A DNA stretch of 22,937 nt from an uncultured Clostridia bacterium (GTDB lineage: Bacteria; Bacillota; Clostridia; Christensenellales; Aristaeellaceae), in contig CALCTW010000011.1 in the NCBI GenBank assembly GCA_937907055.1, forward strand, positions 1 to 22,937, given 5' to 3'. Made by a program: the position numbers and the translations under genes. The notes under the pieces were generated by a model. That model searched no databases. It was not told the DNA's origin and saw nothing but the letters and a program-made list of their open reading frames with translations. Positions 1 to 6,094 of the stretch are shown piece after piece. Numbering within the stretch: position 1 is the first letter of the stretch; every line of letters starts with the position of its first letter.

Positions 1-2
1 AT

Positions 3-980
3 GATGATGTTACTCCTGACAGAATACCGGATTATTCCAGCCGTCTTTCCAGCGGAAATGCGCTTCTTCTGGAGCTAAAGCAGAAAAACGGTTTTCTGGC
101 ATGGTATTCGGGCTGCCAGATGGCTTACAATTACGGGTTGAACATGAACGCCGTGGAATCAACGGACGCTTTGAAATCGATCATCGCTTCCCTCAAGGAA
201 GATGGCATTTATCTGGTTGCCCAGATCAGCTGCTGTATGGATGAACTGCTCGGCGCGCACAGCACAGAGGTCAGCATTTTCAATCAGTATGGCTCTTATT
301 ACTATGATGAAGCCGGTTACTGGCTGGATCCTTACAGCACCATCGTGCGTGATTACGCTGCCCAGCTTGTGCGGGAGCTCTGGGATATGGGGTTTGATGA
401 AGTGGTGCTTTTCGAAGAGGAGAAGCCGGTTTATGAGCGCTATAGCGGGAGCGCGCAGCGTGAACGTGTGGCCGGACAGGCGGCTGCCAAGGGAATCCGG
501 GTGCCGGATGATTTTCTGACAAAGACGATGGCCGCGGCGCGGTATGTGCATGGCGATGCCGGTGAGAGCGGCTTTGATGAGATCGTGATGGACCTGGGCG
601 GCGTGACGGCACGGATCATGAAGGTGCCGGGGCATACGCCCGGAAGCGCGGTGATCCTGGTGCCGGAGCGTGAGCTGCTGCTGACCGCCGACGACTGGAA
701 CCCCTGCACATGGGTGTGGTTCCCTGAAGCCTGCGGGATCAAAGCGTGGCGCGCCAATATGGAGCGTGTTTTTGAGAAAGTAAGCTTTGAGCATGTGCTT
801 TGCTCGCATCAGGCAAGCCTGTATTCTCATGATGATCCGGTGAGATTTGTGCGCTTTATGACGGATGATGTACTGAAGAACGCGCCTTACGCGGAGATGG
901 GCAGCGCGACCGATACACGCCGGGTGATGCCGGATGAGACGACACAGCTGGTATTTGACCGGGCGAAAATGACAGAATAA
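3..980 (+). CDS. Chimeric protein: DUF4015 (putative glycoside hydrolase) fragment joined to C-terminal half of an MBL-fold hydrolase (5'-partial)
   Basis: The frame is open from base 3, so the start lies outside the window; the first in-frame ATG is at 120. Residues encoded by about 60-405 resemble DUF4015/COG1306 proteins: a 'LLLELKQKNGFLAWYS' strand, then 'GIYLVAQISC', then 'WLDPYSTIVRDYAAQLVREL', then 'GFDEVV', which in that family normally leads to a barrel strand ending in FRFP or similar. Here the frame instead continues into metallo-beta-lactamase-type sequence. That part keeps the 'PGHTPGS' His (about 631), the 'TADDW' Asp (about 688) and the 'CSHQ' His (about 805), but the upstream HxHxDH metal motif is absent. 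The junction lies near 390-410. The first half is probably extracytoplasmic in its family and the second cytoplasmic. A deletion fusion or a misassembly is likelier than a designed fusion, and hydrolase activity is doubtful. Confidence 0.75.
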   Translation, partial: DDVTPDRIPDYSSRLSSGNALLLELKQKNGFLAWYSGCQMAYNYGLNMNAVESTDALKSIIASLKEDGIYLVAQISCCMDELLGAHSTEVSIFNQYGSYYYDEAGYWLDPYSTIVRDYAAQLVRELWDMGFDEVVLFEEEKPVYERYSGSAQRERVAGQAAAKGIRVPDDFLTKTMAAARYVHGDAGESGFDEIVMDLGGVTARIMKVPGHTPGSAVILVPERELLLTADDWNPCTWVWFPEACGIKAWRANMERVFEKVSFEHVLCSHQASLYSHDDPVRFVRFMTDDVLKNAPYAEMGSATDTRRVMPDETTQLVFDRAKMTE

Positions 981-989
981 AAAACAAAA

Positions 990-1030
990 ACAGCTGACAG
1001 CGCCGAAATGGACTGTCAGCTGTTTGATTT
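990..1030 (+). terminator. Bidirectional rho-independent terminator
   Basis: An 11-bp perfect stem (990-1000 with 1013-1023, core CAGCTGACAG/CTGTCAGCTG) has a 12-nt loop. On the plus strand it is followed by a short T-rich run. On the minus strand the stem is followed by TTTTTGTTTT (complement of 981-990), a better U-tract. It therefore can end the chimeric gene at 980 and also the leftward transcript of the EamA transporter. Confidence 0.85.
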
Positions 1031-1036
1031 GAAGGG

Positions 1037-1222
1037 TCACGCCTCGGAAGGGGCGGATGAAGGCGTCTTTGGATCATCATCGGGGACGGCTGTGCCGGGG
1101 CCGGTCAGGGGACGGACACGATCCCTGCGGGGAGGACGGGGATCCCGCGCGGCGTGTTTCAAGGGCGTGCTTCCGGGAAGAGATGCTTCTTTTGAGGAAG
1201 AAGACGGATCATATTTACACAT
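1037..1222 (-). CDS. Possible small Pro/Arg/Ser-rich protein, 61 aa
   Basis: I do not recognise this peptide. It starts 17 nt after the transporter stop codon, with an AGAAGGGAG-like ribosome binding site about 7 nt before its ATG (complement of 1223-1239). Its TGA lies 13 nt before the terminator stem at 990-1023, so it fills the space between transporter and terminator. The product begins MCKYDPSSSSKE and continues rich in proline, arginine, aspartate and serine, which predicts disorder. No membrane segment, signal peptide or cysteine pair is seen. It could equally be a chance frame in a GC-rich 3' untranslated region. The case for it rests on its ribosome binding site and position, not on homology. 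Confidence 0.3.
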   Translation of the reverse strand: MCKYDPSSSSKEASLPGSTPLKHAARDPRPPRRDRVRPLTGPGTAVPDDDPKTPSSAPSEA

Positions 1223-1239
1223 GGCGGAGCTCCCTTCTG

Positions 1240-2139
1240 TTAAGCAGGCTGCTGTTTCTTGGGGAAAATGAGATCGGCCTGCGTGAGCAGGACGGCCAGG
1301 AACATGATGGCGCAGCCCGCGTACTCACGGCCGCTCATCACTTCGCCGGAGACCAGCGCGCCGAAAATGACACTGAACACGGATTCCATGGAAAGCAGGA
1401 TGGAAACGGCAGCCGGGTTTGAACCCTTCTGGGCCAGCATCTGCAGTGTGTAACCGATGGCGGAGGACGCGATACCGAGATAGAGGATGGGGAAAAGATT
1501 CTGCGTGACGGCGGCGGGCTCAAAGGTCTCCGTAAGCAGGGCCGGCACAGAGCAGAGTACGAAGGTCGTCAGAAACTGTATGCAGGACAGGCGGACACAA
1601 TTGACCAGCGCTGTATAGTGATCGATGATCAGGATCTGTACGGCGAACATGACCGCGCAGAGGATGACCCAGATATCGCGAAGCTCGATCGTCAGCCCGT
1701 CCCTGACACAGAGAAGGTAAAGCGAGACGACCGCGAGACCGGCGGCGATCCAGACAAACCAGCGTGTCTTTTTGCGAAGGAAGAGGCCGAACAGCGGCAC
1801 CAGCGACATATACAGGGCGGTGATAAATCCGGCTTTCCCGGCCGGGATGCCCTGATCGATGCCGTATTGCTGGAGGAAGGACGCCGCGCTGAGGGCCGCG
1901 CCGCACAGCATGCCGCCGATCCACAGTTTACGGGTGGCGGTTTTGTTTTCCTCCCGCAGCAGCTTGCCTTTGCGGTCGAATAATTTGATGACCGGCAGCA
2001 GAAAGAGGAAGGCGATCCCCGCGCGAAGGGCATTGATCGTCCAGGTACCCATGGTATTCTGTGTCTGGGCGACAAACGCCAGCCCCCAGATCATGGCGGC
2101 GCCCAGTGCCATGAGGGAGGAAAAAAGACTTTTTTTCAT
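1240..2139 (-). CDS. EamA/DMT-family transporter
   Basis: This 299-residue protein belongs to the drug/metabolite transporter superfamily, inner-membrane carriers for metabolites or amino acids; the substrate cannot be read from sequence. It starts MKKSLFSSLMALGAAMIWGL, the usual first helix with 'AAMIWGLAFV', and shows about ten hydrophobic helices in two EamA repeats. The second repeat ends in the typical 'NPAAVSILLSMESVFSVIFGAL' and 'GEVMSGREYAGCAIMFLAVLL' segments. Length is normal for the family. I chose the ATG at 2139 because CAGGAG lies 9 nt upstream and the longer frame (to 2376) adds 79 residues unlike any EamA protein and would run through the promoter. It is transcribed leftward, away from truA. 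Confidence 0.93.
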   Translation of the reverse strand: MKKSLFSSLMALGAAMIWGLAFVAQTQNTMGTWTINALRAGIAFLFLLPVIKLFDRKGKLLREENKTATRKLWIGGMLCGAALSAASFLQQYGIDQGIPAGKAGFITALYMSLVPLFGLFLRKKTRWFVWIAAGLAVVSLYLLCVRDGLTIELRDIWVILCAVMFAVQILIIDHYTALVNCVRLSCIQFLTTFVLCSVPALLTETFEPAAVTQNLFPILYLGIASSAIGYTLQMLAQKGSNPAAVSILLSMESVFSVIFGALVSGEVMSGREYAGCAIMFLAVLLTQADLIFPKKQQPA

Positions 2140-2179
2140 GCTTGATGCTCCTGAAAAACATTGATCCGGAGATGAAAGC

Positions 2180-2208
2180 ATTATAGGCAACCGGCCTGTG
2201 AAAATCAA
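2180..2208 (-). promoter_or_regulatory. Promoter of the EamA transporter gene
   Basis: On the minus strand, -35 TTGATT (2208-2203) and -10 TATAAT (2185-2180) are 17 bp apart, a near-consensus sigma-A promoter. The predicted start of transcription, about 2173, leaves a leader of roughly 35 nt. The longest in-frame start at 2376 would lie upstream of this promoter, which supports the shorter start. Confidence 0.75.
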
Positions 2209-2316
2209 CCACAGTACAAAAGAAAAACGGAGCGAGACTGAAAAACAGAAAGGGAACGGGGAGAAAAAGGCGCGCGCAGACCGTGATACGGGCGAGATTT
2301 TTTCAGTTATGCCTTT

Positions 2317-2332
2317 CTGTGTACTAACACAG
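2317..2332. repeat. Inverted repeat upstream of the truA promoter
   Basis: CTGTGT (2317-2322), ACTA, ACACAG (2327-2332) form a perfect 6-bp dyad ending 8 bp before the truA -35 hexamer. Position and symmetry suit a repressor or activator site, but no regulator can be named from it. Confidence 0.4.
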
Positions 2333-2340
2333 TATTTACC

Positions 2341-2369
2341 TTGAAAGTATCGGAAAAATATGATATCAT
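2341..2369 (+). promoter_or_regulatory. Promoter of truA
   Basis: TTGAAA (2341-2346) and TATCAT (2364-2369) are separated by 17 bp. Transcription would begin about 2376, giving a leader of about 27 nt that includes a GGAG site shortly before the truA ATG. Confidence 0.6.
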
Positions 2370-2402
2370 ACACCAAGATACCAACGGACGAGGAGCGCGG
2401 AG

Positions 2403-3140
2403 ATGCGGAATTTTAAACTGACGCTATGCTATGACGGCACGCGCTACAAAGGATGGCAGAAGCAAGGGAACACGGACAATACCCTGCAGGGAAAGCTGGA
2501 AACACTGCTTACGCGCCTGCTTGAAACGCCGGTCGAGGTGAACGGCTGCGGGCGTACGGACGCGGGTGTGCATGCCAGAATGCAGGTATGCTCCTTTCGG
2601 GCTGAAACGGAAATGAAGACCGAAGAAATGCTTGTGCTGATCCGCCGGTATCTGCCTGCCGATATCGGCGCGATCTCGCTGGAGGAGGCGGACAGCCGTT
2701 TCCACGCGAGGCTCTGCTGCCGGGAGAAGACATATTGCTACCGGCTGTATACCGGAGCGGCACCGGATGTATTTGAACGGGCCTATCGTCTGGCTTTTTC
2801 GGAACCGCTGAACATCGCGGCGATGGAAAAGGCGGCCGGGCTCATGTGCGGCACCTATGATTGCAGCGCTTTCACATCAGATAAGCATATGAAAAAGAGC
2901 AAGGTGCGCACGATCACGGAGATCCGGATCGAACAGAAAGAAGAAGAGACCGATCTGTTCTTTACGGGTAACGGCTTTTTATACAACATGGTGCGGATCA
3001 TGACCGGAACACTGCTGGAGGTGGGGACCGGAAAACGACCGGCGGAGGAGATCCCGGCGGTGATCGCGGGAATGGATCGCCAAAAGGCCGGTTTTACCGC
3101 GCCGCCGCATGGATTGTTCCTTTGGGATATCCGCTACTGA
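2403..3140 (+). CDS. truA: tRNA pseudouridine(38-40) synthase TruA
   Basis: TruA isomerises uridine to pseudouridine at positions 38-40 of the tRNA anticodon arm. The 245-residue length is usual. The N-terminal 'LCYDGTRYKGWQKQ' strand and the catalytic 'GCGRTDAGVHA' motif, with nucleophile Asp53, are intact. The second domain contains 'FTGNGFLYNMVRIMTGTLLEVG', the typical RNA-binding C-terminal signature. The ATG follows GGAGCGCGGAG. Proline codons are mainly CCG, in contrast to the next gene. It has its own promoter and is divergent from the transporter. Identification is secure from motifs alone. Confidence 0.97.
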   Translation: MRNFKLTLCYDGTRYKGWQKQGNTDNTLQGKLETLLTRLLETPVEVNGCGRTDAGVHARMQVCSFRAETEMKTEEMLVLIRRYLPADIGAISLEEADSRFHARLCCREKTYCYRLYTGAAPDVFERAYRLAFSEPLNIAAMEKAAGLMCGTYDCSAFTSDKHMKKSKVRTITEIRIEQKEEETDLFFTGNGFLYNMVRIMTGTLLEVGTGKRPAEEIPAVIAGMDRQKAGFTAPPHGLFLWDIRY

Positions 3141-3221
3141 TCTTGTGAACAACGCGCGTAAAGCGTGTTCAGGCATAGGAAATAAACCCCTGTATGAATA
3201 AAAAACGGAGGAAAGAAAGCC

Positions 3222-4607
3222 ATGGAAAAGAATAACGCATGGAAGACCTATGACGCTGCCGAACTGGAAAAACTGGAGAAGGTGAGCGCCAACTACCGCA
3301 AGTATCTGGACAACGGCAAGACCGAGCGCGAATGCGTGACCGAGACCGTGGAAATGGTCAAGGCGCAGGGCTATATCGATCTGGAGGATGCCATCCGCGA
3401 GGGCAAGAAGCTGGTTGCCGGTGATAAGGTGTACAGCAACTGCATGGGCAAGGCCATCATGCTGTTTGTGATGGGTAAGCAGCCCCTCGAAAAGGGTATC
3501 AACATCGTGGGTTCTCACATCGACAGCCCCCGTCTGGATGTGAAGCAGAATCCCTTTTATGAGAACACCGATATCGCTTATGCCGATACGCATTACTACG
3601 GCGGCATCAAGAAGTATCAGTGGGTGGCCCGCGCGCTTTCTCTGCATGGTGTCGTCGCCAAGAAGGACGGAACCATTGTGGAAGTGAAGGTGGGCGATAA
3701 GGACACCGATCCCGTGTTCTGCGTTTCCGACCTGCTGCCGCATCTGGGCGCTGATCAGATGGGCAAGAAGGGCAGCGAAGTGATCACCGGTGAGGATCTG
3801 GACCTGATCATGTGCGGCAAGCCCCTCGAAGGCGCTGAAAAGGATGCTGTGATGGCCGGTCTGCTGAAGATCCTGAAGGAGACCTATGATATCGAAGAAG
3901 CGGATATGCTGTCTGCCGAGATCGAAGTGGTCCCCTCCGAAAAGTGCCGTGAACTGGGCTTTGACCGCAGCATGCTGCTGGGCTACGGCCATGATGACCG
4001 CGTGTGCGCTTATGCTTCTCTGGACGCGCTGCTGTCCATCGATGTGATCCCCGAGTACACCTGCTGCTGCCTGCTGGCTGATAAGGAAGAGATCGGCTCC
4101 GTGGGCGCGACCGGTATGCGCGCGCATTACTTTGAGAATGCCATGGCCGAGCTGGTCAACCTGACCTGCGACAATTACAGCGAGCTGGTGCTGCGCCGCG
4201 CGCTGAAGAACAGCCGCATGCTGTCCTGCGACGTGTCCGCGGGTTATGATCCGCTGTATGCCGGCGCTTTTGAGAAGAAGAACGCCGCGCTGATGGGCTA
4301 CGGCGTGTGCTACAACAAGTTCACCGGCTCCCGCGGCAAGAGCGGCAGCAATGACGCGAATGCTGAATTCATCGGCCGTCTGCGCAAGGTAATGGATGAC
4401 GCTGCTGTGAACTGGCAGACTGCCGAACTGGGCAAGGTGGATGTCGGCGGCGGCGGAACCATTGCCTACATCTGCGCGCTGTACGGCATGGAAGTCATCG
4501 ACAGCGGTGTGCCGGTCCTGAGCATGCACGCGCCGATGGAGATCATCAACAAGGCTGACCTGTACGAAGCTGTGAAGGCTTATAAGGCTTTCATGCTGAA
4601 CGCGTAA
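3222..4607 (+). CDS. M18-family aminopeptidase
   Basis: This cytosolic zinc metallo-aminopeptidase (peptidase family M18, aspartyl aminopeptidase/aminopeptidase I group) removes N-terminal residues from peptides. It is 461 residues long, normal for the Clostridia-type branch. Visible metal and active-site motifs are 'VGSHIDSPRLDVK' (His99, Asp101), 'GHDDRVCAY' (Asp258), 'DKEEIGSVGATG' (Glu289, Glu290) and 'SMHAPMEI' (His436). A GGAGGAAAG site precedes the ATG. Lysine is almost always AAG and proline mostly CCC, unlike truA, suggesting strong expression. The 81-nt gap after truA shows no clear promoter, only a weak TTCAGG/TATGAA pair at 3168-3198. A strong terminator follows. Substrate specificity cannot be read here. 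Confidence 0.95.
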   Translation: MEKNNAWKTYDAAELEKLEKVSANYRKYLDNGKTERECVTETVEMVKAQGYIDLEDAIREGKKLVAGDKVYSNCMGKAIMLFVMGKQPLEKGINIVGSHIDSPRLDVKQNPFYENTDIAYADTHYYGGIKKYQWVARALSLHGVVAKKDGTIVEVKVGDKDTDPVFCVSDLLPHLGADQMGKKGSEVITGEDLDLIMCGKPLEGAEKDAVMAGLLKILKETYDIEEADMLSAEIEVVPSEKCRELGFDRSMLLGYGHDDRVCAYASLDALLSIDVIPEYTCCCLLADKEEIGSVGATGMRAHYFENAMAELVNLTCDNYSELVLRRALKNSRMLSCDVSAGYDPLYAGAFEKKNAALMGYGVCYNKFTGSRGKSGSNDANAEFIGRLRKVMDDAAVNWQTAELGKVDVGGGGTIAYICALYGMEVIDSGVPVLSMHAPMEIINKADLYEAVKAYKAFMLNA

Positions 4608-4627
4608 GACAGACGTATAAATGCAAG

Positions 4628-4668
4628 AAGATCTGCTCTCTGTGATGGGGAGCAGATCTTTTTGTTTG
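4628..4668 (+). terminator. Rho-independent terminator after the M18 aminopeptidase
   Basis: A perfect 11-bp stem AAGATCTGCTC/GAGCAGATCTT (4628-4638 with 4650-4660), an 11-nt loop and a T-rich tail TTTTTGTTT make a canonical intrinsic terminator 20 nt past the stop codon. Confidence 0.93.
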
Positions 4669-4702
4669 TACTTTTCCTGTTTGAGGGCAGGAAGCGCCAT
4701 CG

Positions 4703-4724
4703 AAAAAGGAGAATCAAAATGTGA
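4703..4724 (+). promoter_or_regulatory. Start-stop element (AAAAAGGAG...ATG TGA) before the deacylase gene
   Basis: A strong ribosome binding site AAAAAGGAG (4703-4711) is followed 7 nt later by ATG (4719-4721) and immediately TGA (4722-4724). The real gene's own GGAGG begins at 4730. A ribosome initiating here would terminate after one codon just upstream of the true site. It may be chance, a relic of an earlier start, or a translation-tuning minimal ORF. Confidence 0.35.
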
Positions 4725-4742
4725 TCGACGGAGGTGACGGCG

Positions 4743-5276
4743 ATGTGCGTGCTGTATGATGATATCCCCGCGGATGAGCGGGGAATGGATGAGATGGCGG
4801 TCTATCATTTTCTGAAGGATCACGGGATCGGGTATCAGCGGATGGATCATGAGGCCGCGGCCTCGATCGTCGACTGCGTGAAATATGAGGAGATCCTGGG
4901 AACGAAGATCTGCAAAAACCTGTTCCTGTGCAACCGGCAGCGAACTCAGTTCTATCTGCTGATGATGGCCGGGGAAAAGGAGTTTGTGACAAAAAACATC
5001 AGCGCGCAGCTGGGGGTGTCCCGGCTGAGCTTCGCGCCTGCCGAGGATATGATGAAGTATCTGCATATCGCGCCGGGCGCGGTGAGCCTGATGGGATTGA
5101 TCCATGATACCGGGCATGCTGTCCGTCTGCTGATCGACGAAGATATCATAAAGCAGGAGTATCTTGGCTGTCATCCCTGCGTCAATACGGCTTCCCTTCG
5201 CATCCGGTGGGATGAGATTATGACAAAGTTTCTGCCCGCGATCGGAACAGAACCGACCTATGTTGTGATCGAATGA
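4743..5276 (+). CDS. Prolyl-tRNA deacylase, YbaK/ProX family (PrdX-like)
   Basis: Proteins of this family hydrolyse mischarged aminoacyl-tRNA in trans, typically Ala-tRNA(Pro). The 177-residue protein carries the YbaK fold: 'TKICKNLFLCNRQRTQFYLLMM' with the conserved Lys58 and 'KNLFL' strand, then 'LGVSRLSFAPAEDMMKYLHIAPGAVSLMGLIHD', then 'IDEDI', and the closing 'GCHPCVNTASLRI' that matches the family's FHPNxNTA motif. I chose ATG 4743 because GGAGG (4730-4734) sits 8 nt upstream; the in-frame GTG at 4734 overlaps that site. The gene stands alone between two terminators. The family is clear; the exact tRNA substrate is inferred. Confidence 0.92.
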   Translation: MCVLYDDIPADERGMDEMAVYHFLKDHGIGYQRMDHEAAASIVDCVKYEEILGTKICKNLFLCNRQRTQFYLLMMAGEKEFVTKNISAQLGVSRLSFAPAEDMMKYLHIAPGAVSLMGLIHDTGHAVRLLIDEDIIKQEYLGCHPCVNTASLRIRWDEIMTKFLPAIGTEPTYVVIE

Positions 5277-5315
5277 ATCATACGCTGCTATAAGTGATCA
5301 ATGCGGATAAACAAA

Positions 5316-5355
5316 AAGTTTCGGAACGGTTTAGCCGGTTTTCCGAAGCTTTTTT
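5316..5355. terminator. Bidirectional rho-independent terminator between convergent genes
   Basis: An 11-bp stem with one G-U pair (5316-5326 with 5341-5351, TTCGGAA/TTCCGAA core) encloses a smaller CGG/CCG pairing. T-runs flank it on both strands: CTTTTTTGA on plus, and ACTTTTTGTTT on minus. It ends the deacylase gene and the leftward dnaX-flavoprotein-DUF2927 transcript. Confidence 0.88.
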
Positions 5356-5367
5356 GATGGAAAAAAC

Positions 5368-6081
5368 TTATTTTGCTGTGATCTTGTTATACAGGATGCT
5401 GTAGACCGTATCCTTGTTCATACCGCAGCTGACGGAGGGATCATACAGCAGATTCAGCACCTGCCAGTCCAGTTCTGTAGGCTCCTGCGCGGAATTGGCA
5501 TTGCGGTACCAGATGCTGTCGGTGTAGGTATCGATATCGTCCTGGATCCCCAGACCCTGCGTGAATTCTTCCAGAATGATGCTGTTCCGCTGATATTGAT
5601 TAGGCTCGTCGGATGCGATCACGATGTTCATCCTGTACATCTCGTGCCGGCCGTTCCACCAGAAGGTGACGAAGCCCCAGTTGCCGGATACATAATTGCT
5701 GTTGTATTCCTTCATTTTGCTGACCGGCGCGAAGGAGATGACGGTATTGGCATCGGCCTCCGCGGATACATAATAGATGGGCGGAAGCGCGGGCACACGG
5801 AGATTCAGATCACAGAGGAAACGATCCAGTGTCTGCTTATCCTGACGGGTGTAATCGCCCTGCACGTAGACATAAATGGGAGTCTCCCAGCGCACGATGC
5901 AGTTGCTGGGCGTGCCGTCAAAGGTGTATTCCGCGGCGAACGCGCAATCCATCAGGGTGTTCAGCGCTTTTAATTTGCAATCCTGCGCGCCGGTGTAGGT
6001 GAAGGTCTCCGCGCGGGCGGGGAGCATCATCAGCAGGGACAGGCACAGCAGAAGGAAGACTTTGCAGAAACGATTTTTCAT
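5368..6081 (-). CDS. Secreted DUF2927-domain protein
   Basis: This 237-residue protein has a clear signal peptide (Lys/Arg start, hydrophobic core about 8-20, PARA|ET cleavage near residue 24), so it is exported. The mature part matches DUF2927: 'CIVRWETPIYVYVQG', a paired helix 'DKQTLDRFLCDLN', 'ANTVISFAPV', 'MNIVIASDEPNQYQRNSIILEEFTQGLGIQDD', and the C-terminal 'LDWQVLNLLYDPSVSCGM'. Members have been linked to metzincin-like folds, but this one shows EEFTQ (171-175) where a peptidase would have HExxH, so catalysis is doubtful. I chose the start at 6081 because GGAG lies just upstream and a signal peptide follows; a longer frame to 6132 would overlap the upstream gene. It lies 13 nt after the flavoprotein gene. 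The biological role is unknown. Confidence 0.85.
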   Translation of the reverse strand: MKNRFCKVFLLLCLSLLMMLPARAETFTYTGAQDCKLKALNTLMDCAFAAEYTFDGTPSNCIVRWETPIYVYVQGDYTRQDKQTLDRFLCDLNLRVPALPPIYYVSAEADANTVISFAPVSKMKEYNSNYVSGNWGFVTFWWNGRHEMYRMNIVIASDEPNQYQRNSIILEEFTQGLGIQDDIDTYTDSIWYRNANSAQEPTELDWQVLNLLYDPSVSCGMNKDTVYSILYNKITAK

Positions 6082-6094
6082 GAATGTTTCTCCG

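Noticed and set aside
2140..2376. A 79-residue N-terminal extension of the EamA transporter
   Set aside because: It would run through the transporter's own promoter, and the family-typical start at 2139 has a good ribosome binding site.
3151..3170. GAACAACGC/GCGTGTTC inverted repeat after truA as a terminator
   Set aside because: The stem has a bulge and there is no T-run; it could be weak pause structure at most.
4734..4736. GTG as start of the deacylase gene
   Set aside because: It overlaps the GGAGG that correctly positions the ATG at 4743.
2979..5174. A long open frame on the minus strand (over 700 codons) opposite truA, the M18 gene and the deacylase gene
   Set aside because: It spans three recognisable genes, two gaps and a terminator on the other strand, is rich in His, Leu, Arg and Gln as antisense frames of GC-rich genes are, and has no recognisable domain. 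Similar long antisense frames opposite the COG2509, gpmI, flotillin and nucleoside kinase genes were rejected for the same reason.
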